A DNA stretch of 64,000 bases, taken from positions 3,735,001 through 3,799,000 of the forward strand of contig JAWUZG010000015.1 in assembly GCA_036785705.1 (NCBI GenBank), in the 5' to 3' direction. Below the pieces are notes generated by a model. The model did not search any database, was not told the DNA's origin, and worked only from the letters and a program-made list of their open reading frames with translations. Source of the stretch: Acanthornis magna. Lineage: Eukaryota; Chordata; Aves; Passeriformes; Acanthizidae. Below, one piece after another: positions 13,091 to 25,984 of this stretch (positions are counted from its first letter, which is position 1; every line of letters begins with the position of its first letter). The position numbers and the translations under genes are program-made.

Positions 13091-16000
13091 GAAGCAGTGC
13101 TGCACTTTTTATGCATAATGAATCCCAAACACTTCATAAAAGGTGATAACTTTCTTTGACCACTGAATATATTATTTATAAAAGTGCTCCGTTCCCTTCC
13201 CCCTCCCACCCTTGGAGATCCTTTTAGATTTTTTTTTTTTTTTATCATGTAGGATACACTGGTAGCACATCTTAGACTATGAGGTCTCTTCTTATACATA
13301 ATTTATAAAACAATTTACAAGTGATTTATTTTTAGCAATAAGATAAAACATGGTGTGAAGGGTTTTGCCAACAGAGATATAGACGGTTTGGGAGTAATGC
13401 TCCTGGAGGAGCCTGGGGTCAAGTGAAAATTGTTTTTGCATTTTTCCCGGAGGTGTGAACTTTAAGGAGTCTCCTCGTGCACTCGTTTGCACAGTGCACT
13501 AAATACACACACTTTCCTAAAAGTGGGCGGAATTGTACAGCACCATGTCTTCGCTGGCCTTGAAAAATATCCTTTCAGCAAATATACTGGCAGATAGATC
13601 TTGTTGATAGACACAATAAGAGTGTCCTTTCCAAATGCTGTCTGGTTTGGGTGCTGGCTATGTCTGGCTTGAGGCCCTGTGGGAGGTGGAGGTGCTGATA
13701 CCCACAGAGGGTGATACAAACTCTAGTTTATAATTAACAACTCTCTGATGAAGAGGAGGGGCTGTGCTGCCTCCCCTGCCCCAGGAGATGGCAGTGTTTA
13801 AGAGCAGGAGCAGAGCATCCTGCGTGTCAGGAACCTCCTGTCCTTGGACCAACCCTGGTCCTCATCACCCAGGAATTCCTGGTGGTGGCCTAATGGGAGA
13901 AGAAACATGGGTTGACCCAAGGATGGAGAGAGGGCTGTGTCGCAGCAGAACCTCTTTATGTCAGCTCTGGTGGTCTTTGATCCGAATTACAGTTTTGGGC
14001 TTTTGTGCAGCAAGATGATCAAAGATGTTGACCTTGTAGTTTGTCCACATCCCAGCCTGCAGCTGTGTGTGCTGCAATAGGAAAACCCATCTCACTGCCT
14101 TTCTCTCATACTAAATATTATTCCGTATCAGCCATGATATTTCACAAAACTAAAAGGCCTATTTCTACAAGAGCCTTGCCTTGGGGTGCTGGTAACCAGC
14201 ACAGCACAAAATATAATCAGCATCAAGGACAGCATTTGCTTATCCTGTAACCACTGGATGAGGCTCTGGCCTTCTCTTTCCAAGCCTCTTCAAAGAGATG
14301 TCAGGAAAAATTGCCAGTTCTCAGTGGGTGTGCAGAAACACCGGTCAGGAGTGATCCCTACCTGCTGTGGTCACCAGCTGGTGGCTTTGAGAATTGAAGC
14401 TGTGTGTTGGGCTGTCCAGCATCACAGGGAGCACAGCTATTTGTAATCATGCAAGATGCACCTAATGGTGCTCTGCTGGTGTGCTTAGAGCTGTGCAACT
14501 TTGCTCTGTACAGGACTGTGTAAGGCAACGGAGAGCAAGGCTTCCAATCTCCAGTCTCACTTTTTATGTGAAAGATCGAGCTGACTTCTGGTTTTGACTT
14601 CTGGTATTCCTGTGTCAGAGCTGGGGAAATGCACAACTATTGTGAGTTTTGAGGTAGGAGCAGGGCACCAGCATTTGTACGCCTGGAGGAAATATCCTCT
14701 TGGAAGGGCATCTGAAAGGGTAAACCAATCACTACCTAACTAAAAACTAAATCAGAACGGTGCCAGTAGTAGTGCTGTGTCCAGACACTGAAATGCCTGT
14801 GTCATGAGAGTCCAGAAACTGGGGATATTCAGCCATTTTTGGGGGGCATGTTCAAAAAACCTGAGGAAGAAGCTGGAAGCCCAGTCTGGGCTGTTCTGGG
14901 GTCGCCTTGCAGAATTCCTTTTGCGTGCTCTGCTCCTCTGTGTCTCACTCTGCCCTCCTGGGCTGTCTCTGAGCTCTCCATTGTGCAATCCTGGCCTTGA
15001 AATGGTTCAGCCTTCCAACTCCTAGGAAACTAATTTCCTACCAATCTATTTGTTTAAAATTAGCGTCTACAAGGATAACTCTGTGAGCAGCCCGGACTTT
15101 GATTTGGGGAGACTTGGGGACGTAACACCCCAGAAAACTGTAAATGCAGGCACTGCTTTCCTTTGCATCCAGAATTCAACAGAGCTGTCAGATAACACAT
15201 GAGAGATGGTTAATAATAAATTAAAAACATCGCAGCCACAGGGAAACTGCATCTCTCCCCTCCCCCCAAACTCCCCCTCTCTTTTGCTTTTTTCTACCCC
15301 ATGGGCTTAATCAGCATCAAAGAGTAACAAATCCAATAAAATGCTTCCCTGAGCCAGGAACCAGCCTGAACTGGATACACACACACACACACACACCAGC
15401 CTCTCTCCTCTCCCCCTGACTGCCAGCCCCTTTGCAAAACAGCTGACAGTCAAGGTGGAGATAGAACAAAGGAAGAGATGGGGAATGGTAAATCACAGAG
15501 ACCCCCCCATCTCTCATCTGGCGCTGGAAAGCTCTAACAGGCCTCCCGTGCTTTTAGACTACCGGTACAGAAAGGGCTTTTCTTGCTCCTGACTTGGTTT
15601 TTATCCCACCAAGATCAGAGATTCAGGGGGAGGGAAAGGAAAGGGGAAAGCATGCATGCGTTTCAACTGATTTCTCCCCTTTTAAAACTGAATTCAAACA
15701 GCAGCAGTTCCATCAAATTGCAGTGGGTCACGTGTAGTTCTTTGATGGGTTTATGGCCATGGTTCTTCACAAGAACCTGCCTGTGCCTTGCTTGGCTGAG
15801 AGCAGGTAATGCTCTCCAGGAGGGTCCCCAGTGAGGCTCCATACAGTGCCTCTTCCCCACCCTGCACTTGCAAGTTTCTCCTGTGCAGGAACATCTCTTT
15901 TCAGAGCTGGAGGACATGTCCATCAGTCCTGAGCAGGAGGAGAATGTGGTGGGCTGGAACTTCAGGGGTGAAAATAGACATGGGTGTGTTTGAAGTCAAT

Positions 16001-16299
16001 GGGCTGACATTGCTTTTCCCTATCTAAAGTTTCAGCCTAAGGGATCACCTGTCTGGCAGCAGTGTGCAAGTGCTCCAGTAGTGCTTGTGGCACTGGGGGA
16101 GTAAAAAAACAATTAAAAAGAGGTTAGCAGGAAGAACTAAGGAGAACATAGCCTCAGCAAGTTCTTCATTCTGTGCTGCTCTTTGTGGATTGCTTCTTGG
16201 GGTATGTCTGCGCCCCCTGAAGCTGGAATATCTAAGCACTTCCTAGTTATTAATATGGTAAGTGCATCTTCTCCATAGTCTTGGAGAGAGAGTTGCTAT
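13091..16299. other. Unique non-coding sequence with small simple repeats
   Basis: It contains a 15-nt poly-T at 13229-13243, a 14-bp palindrome CCAGGAATTCCTGG at 13869-13882, and a CA microsatellite at 15377-15396. C-rich pyrimidine stretches lie near 15250-15300. Open frames of up to about 90 codons occur on both strands without recognisable domains. Confidence 0.55.
15377..15396. repeat. (AC)10 microsatellite
   Basis: Ten perfect AC units on the plus strand. Confidence 0.92.
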
Positions 16300-16410
16300 C
16301 ATTTCTGTTTTAGAAATGAAAACTGGAGCAACAAAGGAAAGGAGGTTTTGCTCATGGCCATGCAGAAAAGCCTATGGCAGAGTTAAGAAATGAATCCCCA
16401 TAACTCAAAA
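16300..16410 (+). mobile_element. Probable ancient MIR-like (CORE-SINE) relic
   Basis: The order of segments matches the familiar MIR core: a TGTTTTAGAAATGAAAACTG part (cf. 'attttacagatgaggaaactg'), a GGAGGTT...GCTCATGG part, then GGCAGAGTTAAGAAATGAATCC (cf. 'ggcagagc..ggattcgaaccc'). Divergence is high, as expected for a repeat predating the bird-mammal split. It was recognised from memory of the consensus, so the edges are approximate. Confidence 0.55.
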
Positions 16411-16679
16411 TCTGCTATATCAGATCATTGCTGGAAGAAAATCCTTGCCTTTGGCCTGTCTGAGCTGTAACACTTTCAGGTGAGTTCAGGCATCAAGGCT
16501 GAGATGTGCTGAGTCCAGCTTTCTAAATCTATGCTAAAGAATAACCATGCTAAAGGAAGAGATCCCAAGTAGCTGACAAACAGCTCTGTCTGCCAGGCTA
16601 ATGGACATCTGGACAGTGAACACTTGAAAACTTGAAGTCTGTGTAAATTGGCTCTGCATTTTCCCTGTGCACACCTCTT
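16411..16679. other. Unique non-coding sequence, nothing recognised
   Basis: No gene, repeat or regulatory motif stood out in this stretch. Confidence 0.5.
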
Positions 16680-16805
16680 TCAGATGAGAGCCCCCAAACC
16701 TGCTCACGTTCGATGTAAATTGCCGGAAAAATCCCTTGGCATTTTTCACAATATTTCTTTACATTTCCTGTTCTGTAATTATTCTTCCTGTGTATTGCAG
16801 GACTG
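16680..16805. promoter_or_regulatory. Candidate conserved non-coding block
   Basis: Three CpGs are kept within about 30 bp (CACGTTCGATG then TTGCCGG, 16705-16725) in a CpG-poor region, followed by an AT-rich part with CTGTAATTATTC. There are no repeat signatures. This is a low-confidence inference from composition only. Confidence 0.22.
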
Positions 16806-17084
16806 TGGGAGTTGTCACCCTACATAATAGCCGTACCTCAAAAGATCCTCTGCGAGTGTTGTTTGTGTGGACAGGGTAGGTGCTGGGTAAGAGGAGTCTG
16901 TGGCTCCTGTGCTGCCCAGGTCTGGATCACCCTGATCCAGTATTAGTCATGAGAGGAGGCTGAGGTGGTGCTGCTGAAGGAATTCTATCACAACACGAGA
17001 AGATTCTGCGTTTCTTAGAGAGCAGAGTTCTTTGGATTCTCCTTCTCTGCAAGTCCTCCCCATGAGAAGGTGTAGAGCTGCGAA

Positions 17085-17275
17085 CTAGCCAGGCTTTAAT
17101 GAATGAATTCAGAAACTACCAAAGAATTCCTATGGAAATACAGATGACATCTGCATTAAGGCCATAATTAATTAACCAATCAATTATCATGATGAATGCT
17201 ATTTTAATGAATCAGTTGCAAATCATTTTCAGTCCTTATGGTTTTCGTTCGGAGCACATTAATCACAGCAGACTC
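17085..17275. promoter_or_regulatory. Candidate conserved non-coding element, homeodomain-site rich
   Basis: Within about 190 bp there are several TAAT/ATTA cores (CATAATTAATTAACC at 17163-17177, ATTATCATGATGAATGC, TTTTAATGAATC), an octamer-like GCAAATCAT, and a CpG in TTTTCGTTCGG. The word GGAAATACA..TGACATC at 17134-17151 also occurs in the 12.8-kb block. No coding potential is visible. The function is inferred. Confidence 0.3.
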
Positions 17276-19611
17276 TCTGGGTTGCAGAGGAATGCAGGAT
17301 GTAAATCCAAGACCTGAGTACATCTCTAACAAAGGTGAGCCAGGTTCTCAGCAATCAGATCCAGATGCAGGTATGGAAAGCTCTCCTGAAGGTCTGAGGA
17401 TCTTCAAATTTGGGAAAATAGTGCTGGCATATGATAGCTTTGGGCTCAGAGCATGAAAGAAGCAGATATGAAATGGCCCAGGACTGGGATGGACTTTCAG
17501 ACACTTCCAGATTTGGACTTTGCTGCTAATTCCACTTGTACTGGGAAGAAGGTAAAATAATGTTTTTATTTAAAAAAGTTGTAAAAACCATACTGGTTTG
17601 GGGCTTTTGGGGTTTGTTGGTTTGGATTTTTCCTCATATTAGATTAGAATTCTTGTAAATTTGTACAAATTCAGTTGGCTTTGGCACAGCCACAGGGGCG
17701 GTGGCTGTCTGAGTGGAACTATTTGAGGGATTTGGGTTAAACCTGTTCTTGAATGGCTGCTTGGACATGGCTCTTGTTTTTAGTGTGATGTTCCTTTATT
17801 CCTGCAGAGAGCTTGCCTGGTTCTACCATCTCTGAAAGATTCCAAAGAGTGTGATGAAAAAAGCACCAACTGAAATTAATTATTAGACTTCAGCCCTTGG
17901 ATGTAACATCTTTATTTATCTGAGGTGTTGCCAAAACTCACTTGTTGCTCCTGGAATCAGTCAGAAGATGCTCTGACTGAGCTGCAGTGTTTTGTACAGC
18001 TGTGCCTAAAGCTCCTTGGAGCTGGAGTTGCTACAGAGAAGTGCAAAAGATACTTCTTGACACCCATGGCATTGAATTGAAATGACACAGGGAGCACAGG
18101 CTTTTCTACTGCAGGAAACAGTGGATTTGTGATGTCGAGGGGGATTTAATTTGTATTTAAAAAAAAAATTATGTTAAAGAGGGGATGCCTGGGAAAAACA
18201 AAATAGTAGGGAGATGAAGTCTTGGCTAAAAAGAGTTCTGAACCAGTTTGAGGAGAATTATTGGCTCTTTATTTCAGGGCATTGCAGTTAATTAGGAGAA
18301 TCAAAATAGGACAAAACCCTAAACCAGCTAGAAAATATGTGATTTCATCCACAATATCAAGCTTGAGCCTGAGGTAGTTTTATACTACATGTAACCATAT
18401 AAGCATTAATTTAGGAATTGATCTCTGCAATGTACCTGTTATGAATAGCTTATTTCACTTGCAGCTAAGAAATACATAGATATCCTTCTTGCATAGCTGA
18501 GGGAACATCATGGGGTGGAGTTTGGATATTTTATTACATTATTTCTACTCACCCTGTTGGTGTGGCAGCTCAGAATGCAGTAAGAAAAGATATTTTTAAT
18601 TAATTTAATGGTTTGGGTAGATAACACTGGAAAATGTTTTCCGTAGACACAGGTATCATTTACATTATGAATTCAGATAATGTGTTTTCTTTCAGTATTT
18701 ATTATATGTTGCACTCCAAAAGGCACCGTTTTGGCAAATGTGGGCTTAATATTTGTTTCATAAAGCTATACAAAACTATCCATTGACTTTTGGAAGCCCT
18801 TGGAAAGCTCTGTCTTCTGATGGGATGTGGGTACCCAATTCATGTTACAAATACAAAAGCTTGCGAGTAGTCCTGACATGGCTGTACTGAAAAATGCGGG
18901 GAAATATTTGTGGGCTATTTTTTGGAGTCTTTAAACTGCTTTACTGGTAATCACATGAATTTTATATCTGTCATGAAATCTCCTGACATTTCCACCAATA
19001 TGTTGCAAGGAGGTCATTAGAACAATTACTGCGATGTGGGAAAAGAAGTAGCATTCCATAGCATCAATTGCCAGTGCTGCCATCTCTAAGCAATTAAAAA
19101 CCATGAGAACAAAAATTTGACATTCTTCTGGCCTCTGTATCAAGAGGGTGCACCCGCATTTGTTTTTGAGGTTTTCAGCATTGCTATAGCACTAGACGTA
19201 CATTCTTGAAAAAGATGAAGCTGTTTTGGGAAAAAAAATTGAAGTCAAACAAAAAAAAAATTTCACGGAAACTCTTCGTTTCATCCATTAGAACTCACTG
19301 ACTTGATACACATAAAGATTTTATAGAAACTATTAAATTTTGAGGACTTCCCACAGGAAACAAACAAGTTTTGGTAGAAAGTTTGTTTTTCTGAGGTTCC
19401 ATCAGATTTTTTTCAATTGTTTGTGAACCTGAAGCAAAGATTTGGTCCAGTCCAATAGTCACAGCTGCTCATAGTCACTTCAGCCCCAAGCCTGGCCAGT
19501 TCTGGTGGGCTGAAGAGGAACAGGTGAATTTGGGAATGTCCCACTGGTGTAGACACTGGGGCTCAGGGGGTGGTGGCTCTGGGCTCCCAGCTCCTCACCT
19601 CTCTTCCTCTG
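17276..19611. other. Unique AT-rich non-coding sequence
   Basis: Nothing gene-like or repeat-derived was recognised. Open frames are at most about 72 codons. It contains short A-runs near 18161 and 19250 and stretches of G/T-rich sequence near 17597-17630. Confidence 0.55.
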
Positions 19612-19900
19612 GGGAGAGGGAATGTTCACAAGAGTGTGTAGTGAAAGGAAAAGGGAAAAAGGCCTGAAGGAAAAATGAGGGAAGGTTTAGATTATTAGAT
19701 ATTAGGAAGAAATTCTTTACTGTGAGGTTAGAAAGGAACAGGCACAGGTTGTGCATTCTCCATCCCTGGAAGTGCTCAAGGCCAGGTTGGATGGGTTTCA
19801 GAGCAGCCTGGTCTGGTGGAAGGTGTCCCTGCCCATGGCAGGGGGTTGGAATTAGCTGATCTTTGAGGCCTCTTCCAACCCAAACCATTCCACGATTCCG
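19612..19900 (+). mobile_element. CR1 LINE, 5'-truncated 3' end
   Basis: This is the clearest CR1 copy on the plus strand. It carries the 3' untranslated landmarks in order: AGATTATTAGATATTAGGAAG with TTCTTTACTGTGAGG, the CATCCCTGGAAGTGCTCAAGG segment, GGTTGGATGGGTTTCAGAGC, GGAAGGTGTCCCTGCCCATG, then the terminal TTCCAACCCAAACCATTCCA and a decayed tail. CR1 copies are normally 5'-truncated by incomplete reverse transcription and keep the 3' end, as here. The left edge is approximate. It has no coding capacity, and a minus-strand frame across it (19595-19903) is spurious. Confidence 0.93.
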
Positions 19901-21520
19901 CAATTTTCACCTATTGCCAGCGACCTGTGGTTTTCACAGGCCTTTGGATCTCGGAGGTCTTTAATTGCCAAATGGCCGCGACAGATTTGAAAATGAATGT
20001 GACACTTTTCAACATGGAGTGCTAATGGCAAAATTACTGAGATGCTGTTTCACCCTTGCTTGGCAGGGATGGGGGATGCTGCAGCCAACAAAAATTTTGT
20101 CAGGCTTGGGCTGTAGCGATCAAGGCTGTTTGACTTGCTGTAGTCCTCTAGGAAGGTATTTGAACATCTGAGAGATCGTAATTCATCCTGGAAATGACAT
20201 ATTTCAATATTAAAGTTGAATTTCACTTCCATGACATGAAGCTGATTTCTGAATCCAGATGGAAAAAATTCCGAAACTTAAATAATTGATATCTGGTTTC
20301 CTGACCGGTTCTATTTCTCCTGTAGCAATAAGTTAGAATTCTTGAGAAAATCGTCAAGTACTGAGAGAACTGAGGAATGGGTGTATCAAAAGGCTCAGCC
20401 GGTCTCCCACTGTCAATAAGGCACGTAGGATTATTTCCCTGGAGACTCAGAGCTGAGCCTGCTGACGGTGTGGCCGTTAATAAAACAGGAAAAAATATTA
20501 GTGAGGTTTGTCCGAGACCTGCTTTGAGTTTGTGGAAACACTTTTTAGTCTTCTTGGTTCCATATATGTGATTTATTCCCCTTAAGTCCTAAATTTAGCA
20601 GAAAATAAACCAGATCGGGCTTTCCTCACTTGAGTAAGGAATTTCTGTATGTTATGTTAGACCTTGGGTTTGGATTGTAGGGACAGGGACTGGTTCATTG
20701 ATCAGCCTGACTGCATCTTCCTTGCCATGCCTCTGCTTAAATCCAGCTTTTCCCACCCTCTTACACCTGAATTTTTTCCCTCTCAGGTGGGAGCATGAAG
20801 TCGATAGTTTGGACAATAATAAAACAGCACAGGACAGGGTCTGTGATGGGTCTGGTGTCTCCTGAGGGCTTTGTGGGAGCACCTGTCCATGTTTGGGGTG
20901 AGCCCCGTGACTGAGCCAACCTTGAGCCTTCAGCCCAAACCTCCGGGGACTCCACTACTGTTGGAGAGGTGATGGCTTGCGCTTTCCCAAACAAAGCACA
21001 GCGATGTTTCCTGTAACTGGAACCAAAGAGACAACTTGCTGCTTTGTAATCTGTGGGTGGGGGAGGCACCGTTGAGTCAGGAAGCCCCCAGAGGGTGCTG
21101 GCTTTACTGGTTTCAGCTGTGAAATCAAAACACATGCATGAGTCAGGCCAGTGGTTAAGTTCTGCTCACTTTGAGGCCCTGGCTTTGATTAAATTCATGT
21201 GTCATTTTCAAAGGTCCATGTTTAGCTTGGTTTTAGATCATGCTTGCATAATTAGTTTATTTAAACTATGTCTCATGTTAAATCAGATTTTGCCTGTGGA
21301 CTTAAGTACAACTATGTAATAAGATATACCTATTAAACAGATGTTTAATCTTAATGACTATGTTCTTGACAATCAATTGAAATTGAACATCTAATAACTA
21401 CATTGCAACTAGGCATATCTCTTTGCATTTAATAAGATACTATAGTAATATAATTATAGTAATATAGGATATTATAAATAACATATTCATGGCAAAATAC
21501 CAATGTTTGTATAATACACA

Positions 21521-21555
<35 letters not shown>

Positions 21556-23802
21556 CATCTGAAAAGTGAGGAGGCTTTAGCTCAGCTCATCATTTCCCTG
21601 AAGGAAGAGAACAAAAAAAAAACCCAAAAAACCAACCCAAACCCCCAAATGTTATCCTCTTACAGAGGAAACAATTTGTATTGGCACTTGGCACTGTGTG
21701 TCCTGTAATAGCCCTGTGTCCCCAGGTCATCACCCTGAGTAGTCACTCAGCTCAAGTAAAGTCCAAAGCAGTGGTGTCACAGAGCAAAGCTCCAGATCAA
21801 GGTTACATATCTGGTGAATGGTGGAATACTTTTGTCAGACTCAATAGAAAGAAAGAGGACTAAGAAAAATAAGGGGAACAATTAGAACAGAGATAGATGT
21901 GGAAACACTTGTTGGCAAAAGAGCAAGCCAACCCAGTCAGTCCTTATTGGAACTGTGATTCTAGTTGTGTGTAAACACAATATTTCTGCATTGGTGCACC
22001 CAAGTCTCTGATTTTTGGTTGTGACCAATAAATATGCCATCTCATTAACAGATCACACAGAATACCTATTGTTCCACAAATTTGATGTGACAGTCCCAAC
22101 TCCAGACCTTTGTATTCTGCTATCAAGATGTGCACAAATGATTTGGATAATATCCCTTTGTCATGCTTCTGTACCATAACTGTACACTGATGGACATTTA
22201 AGTATAAAACCAAATATCTTCATAATGTTCTGTTCAGAATTAGCAAGTAAGTGTCAAATAGCCTGCTGAAACAGTTGAATATTTTGGTAGTTGTGCAGTA
22301 TTTTAGGATTTTATTTTTTTTTAGGCCCTAGTTTGAGGAGGCCTTTAAGCCCATGCTTAAATATATCTTTTCAGCAAATCTGTTGCACATGTGTTCAGTA
22401 TTAAGTGCATGCTAACTAGAAATAAGCTGATTAACTTTTGTCTTATGGTTGGACCTACCATTCATTGAACTGTACAGAAAACTTTCCATTGAATCCAATG
22501 AGCCCTGAGCTAAACAGTTTAAAAATGTGGTGGAAAAACAGGGAGAGAGGGTGGGAAACAGGTGGGTTAAAATTAGCCTGGATTATGTGGTATCTTTTGG
22601 GCTATTGAATATGTATAGAATGGAGCTCTTGTTAATGCAAATTACAAACATGTTTCAGAATCTGTCTTGTGGCACATGTACAGTGCAGTGATGGACTAGC
22701 AACATATGAAAGACATATTGATGATAGTAAACATTAGCTTGGCATTCTGGTCTCCATCATTGCTCAGAATTGGGGGGAAAAAAAAAGTCTTCAAACTTTT
22801 CATGTTCCATAAAAATAGTTATCAAGGTCTCTTTTTGCTCAGCCTTCCAGATTCCTCTGAAAACCAGCCTGGTTTCCCTGAGCAGCTCTTTCCCAGTGTA
22901 TTATATTTTCCCCACGCCTGCCTGTGTTAATTTTTGTTAATATTGTTGTTGCCATCTTTGCACTAAAAAATGCATGAAGGAGAGAGAAGTGTGTGTGTTT
23001 GTGTTCTCCCTTCCCCCTTTCCTCATCTAACTCAGAGGCTGGGGGAAGAAGACACTTAAAAAAAATTCCTTCCTTCACGTGCCAGGTTTGCAGTGAGCAG
23101 GCAGTGAATTCTCCAGAGGGAAAGCCTATTGTGGTGGCCTTCTTGTAATTGTATTACTGGAGGGCACCTCTAGCTAACAATGCACTGGGTTAAATTAGGC
23201 CTAGAACTTCTCAAGAGACTATTTTTACTACTGACTTTATTTAGCCCCCTTTACCCCCCGTTTAGGCTAGGAGAGGATGATGCTCTGTGTTTTGGTTTGG
23301 GCCTTTTTTTTTTTTTCTTTCTCCATTCTGTTGGTAATTTTTCCACACACCTTTATTAAAGGCAGTGATTGCAAACACATTTGACTTAATATTCAACTCA
23401 TGCTCTAAGTTAACAAGTAGTTCAAAGATTAATTACCATGTACCTTGCAGTTCATAGATTCTATTATGATATAGCTCAAGCAAAGGGAGCAGGGGGAAAA
23501 TCCATCTGATTAGCTTGTGATTATGTGTTAGCTTGTGCTTGTGGTCTTTGGTTGGTTGTCACTGCATGATGCAAGAACTTCTGAGTGGTTACACTTTCCC
23601 ATCTGTATTAATTTTGATACAGTTGGTGAGTTTCTAGGACTTGAAAAAAATATTACTGGAAGTATTTGTCAGGTTAGTACAGTTGAAATTGTTAGTGCTT
23701 TAATGGGTGAAATTAATCTCCTCAGTGGCAGGATGAGGGCAGTTTTTGGTCACGTTTCACACGTGGCTCTCTGGAGGGTGGCTCAGCTCTGCCGTGCCCA
23801 CA
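19901..23802. other. Unique non-coding sequence with a TA microsatellite
   Basis: Mostly AT-rich. It holds a (TA)14 repeat at 21524-21551, a small duplicated word TATAGTAATATA around 21440-21465, an A/C-rich low-complexity run at 21611-21648, a 13-nt T-run at 23304-23316, and an AT-rich block at 23340-23480 that could be regulatory. No gene was recognised. Confidence 0.55.
21524..21551. repeat. (TA)14 microsatellite
   Basis: A perfect alternating TA run of 28 nt. Confidence 0.93.
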
Positions 23803-23867
23803 GTTTGGTTTGGAACTGGGTTATCTTCAAGGTCCTTTCCAACCCAAACCATTCCATGATTCTGTGC
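23803..23867 (+). mobile_element. Short CR1 LINE 3' terminal fragment
   Basis: TTTGGAACTGGGTTATCTTC, AGGTCCTTTCC, AACCCAAACCATTCCATGAT and TTCTGTG match the last 60-odd bp of avian CR1 elements. Only the extreme 3' end is present, a common very short 5'-truncated insertion. It may extend a little further upstream, but that part is too diverged to call. Confidence 0.88.
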
Positions 23868-25845
23868 CATACAGATGCCCAGTTCACTCAGTATTGTGTG
23901 TGGGCACTCCTGGTTTGGTAGCACTGCACCTGAAGCTGCATTTAACACCTTCTCAGACTGTGGCATATGGTAAGAGAGGATTTAGCAGTGTGCAGAAAGC
24001 CCCAGACAAGAGTTCATCCCCTTGTCCCCCTGTTAATAGCTGGAGTTCTGCAGTTTAAGATTTGCAAAGTGAGACCTGTCAGAGCTGTGATTAGAATTTT
24101 CTTCCCGCTCTGTTCTCACTGTAAGCAACTCCCTGTTCCCCTCATTCTAGAGTAAATCGATTAGGACTCAATAAAAAGCTCGGGCAGAACCCGCTTGTCA
24201 CTTCTTAAGTGTCTCAGCCTGTTTGGAGACTTTGCCTGAATCCCTGAGCAAGTGGGAGCTCCTCTGGTGTGAATTCCCCACATCCATAGCTTCCCTGGCT
24301 AACAAGGGAAGGCAATATACATAGGACAGAACAGGTTTCTATTCAGCCGTGGAGAAAGCACTTGTGAATGTTGCAGGAAATGAGATCTTAAGTCAGTGCA
24401 TGAAACAATCTAATCCATCACAGCCCCTAGAATGGCCTCTCATAACTCAGGGGCTGTCATACCCCTTTGTGTGCATGAAGGCAGTTGTGGAAGAAGTGAC
24501 GAACTGCGCACATATTCTGCTAAATCCGTTCTGGCAGCTGAGGTAATATATTTTCAATGCCAAGTCACATAATTTTACTTTAGCTCATTTGACTCCAGGC
24601 TACAAAGCTATTCCAGAAAACAAAGGGATGGTGTTTGAATAATGAATAATAATGAATTTAATTCTGTGGGCTTGTGCTGGGCTGAAGCCTCTAGGAGGTT
24701 AAATGTAGATAAAGTAATGGAAAGGAAAAGTTTTACCTTACAAAATGGTGTTGTTTTACTCTAGTTGTCTTGACTTCATTAGGCATCGATACATTTGGAT
24801 AGATGCAGCTGGCATATCTTTTTAAAACTAATATATTATTAAATGTGATTTACAGATTTACACCTACAAAATATCATAGAATTACTCTCAGCATCTTCTT
24901 CTTGCCTTCTAGTTGGATTTTATTTTTTTTTTCTCTGTCCTGTTATTGTCCTGTCCTCTCTTGAGTTGCAAGGAAATCTGACTGTATCCTTGTACCATGA
25001 TAATACCTATGCACTCTTTTTGCCAAGCATCCTCAGCTGATAATTCAGTGCTTTTCAGGAAATAAAGAAGGCAATACTCCCATGGGCAGAGAGGTGAATC
25101 CAGCCTCTGCCTCTACAACACTGAACATGTGCTAGTCCTGACACTGGTTCATGTTTTCGGAATCAGTTTAGTATCAATGACAGGTGGGCAGACAAGGAGA
25201 GGGTTTCCTCCACAGAGAAATCCTGGCAGACAGCATCAAGGAACACTTTCATATTTGTTAATTTGCCACAGACAGGATTAATTCAATACCACTGTGGCAT
25301 TAAAGACCACTGAGCTCTAGGTTCTTAACTGAGCACCCCTTTGAGAATCCCCTTTTCCTTTAGCGTTTTGAGAGAGCATGAATTTGTTTATGAACTTTTT
25401 AGGTCGTTTGTGAAGTCACTTAGGACTCTCAAAGCTTTCCTCAGGCAGACCCAGGCGAGCAGGGGTGTGCAGAAGTGCTGCAGGGGTTAGACAAGATCTC
25501 ACCCAGATGGTCTCACCCCTCTGGAGGGGAAGCCGGTGAATATTGCACAAGGATGTCATAACATTTGGGTTCCTTCGCACCTCACACAGCTGGGTTCGGT
25601 CAGAGAGGCTGCTCCAGCTCAGCTGCTCTGCTGCAGGGGTGTCCTCAGACCCTAAGGAGGCATGCACAGGGACCTGCCCAGGTGCTGCTCCTGGAAGGGT
25701 GAGGTGGGAGAAGGAAGGCAGGAGCCAGGCAGGGGCTCAGACTGAGGCAGGAGCTGTGTGTGGCTTCCCTGAGAGCTGCAGCACAGCCCTGGTGAGGTGA
25801 TCCCTGGAGAAGGTGGAAAGGAGATGTGTTCTCTCCTTTTTCCTG
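23868..25845. other. Unique non-coding sequence
   Basis: No gene or repeat was recognised. 25420-25800 is more GC-rich and opens several overlapping frames on both strands, with no domain that I can identify. Confidence 0.5.
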
Positions 25846-25891
25846 TGCAATTTGACAACAGGTCTTTTCCTACCCAAATGATTCTATGTGC
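25846..25891 (+). mobile_element. Doubtful decayed CR1 3' tail
   Basis: GGTCTTTTCCTACCCAAATGATTCTATG resembles the CR1 end (ggtcccttccaacccaaa..attctatg) with several mismatches. Upstream sequence is not convincingly CR1, so this may be an old remnant or chance. Confidence 0.4.
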
Positions 25892-25984
25892 TGGAAATCG
25901 GTGTGATGTCAAAGCTTCAACATCATTGTTAATTCACAGCAGAAGATTAGATGAACCAGGAAGGGGAAGTCACCTCTAGAAACA

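Noticed and set aside
13869..13882. 14-bp palindrome CCAGGAATTCCTGG
   Set aside because: Palindromes of this size are expected by chance in 64 kb, and nothing around it suggests a function.
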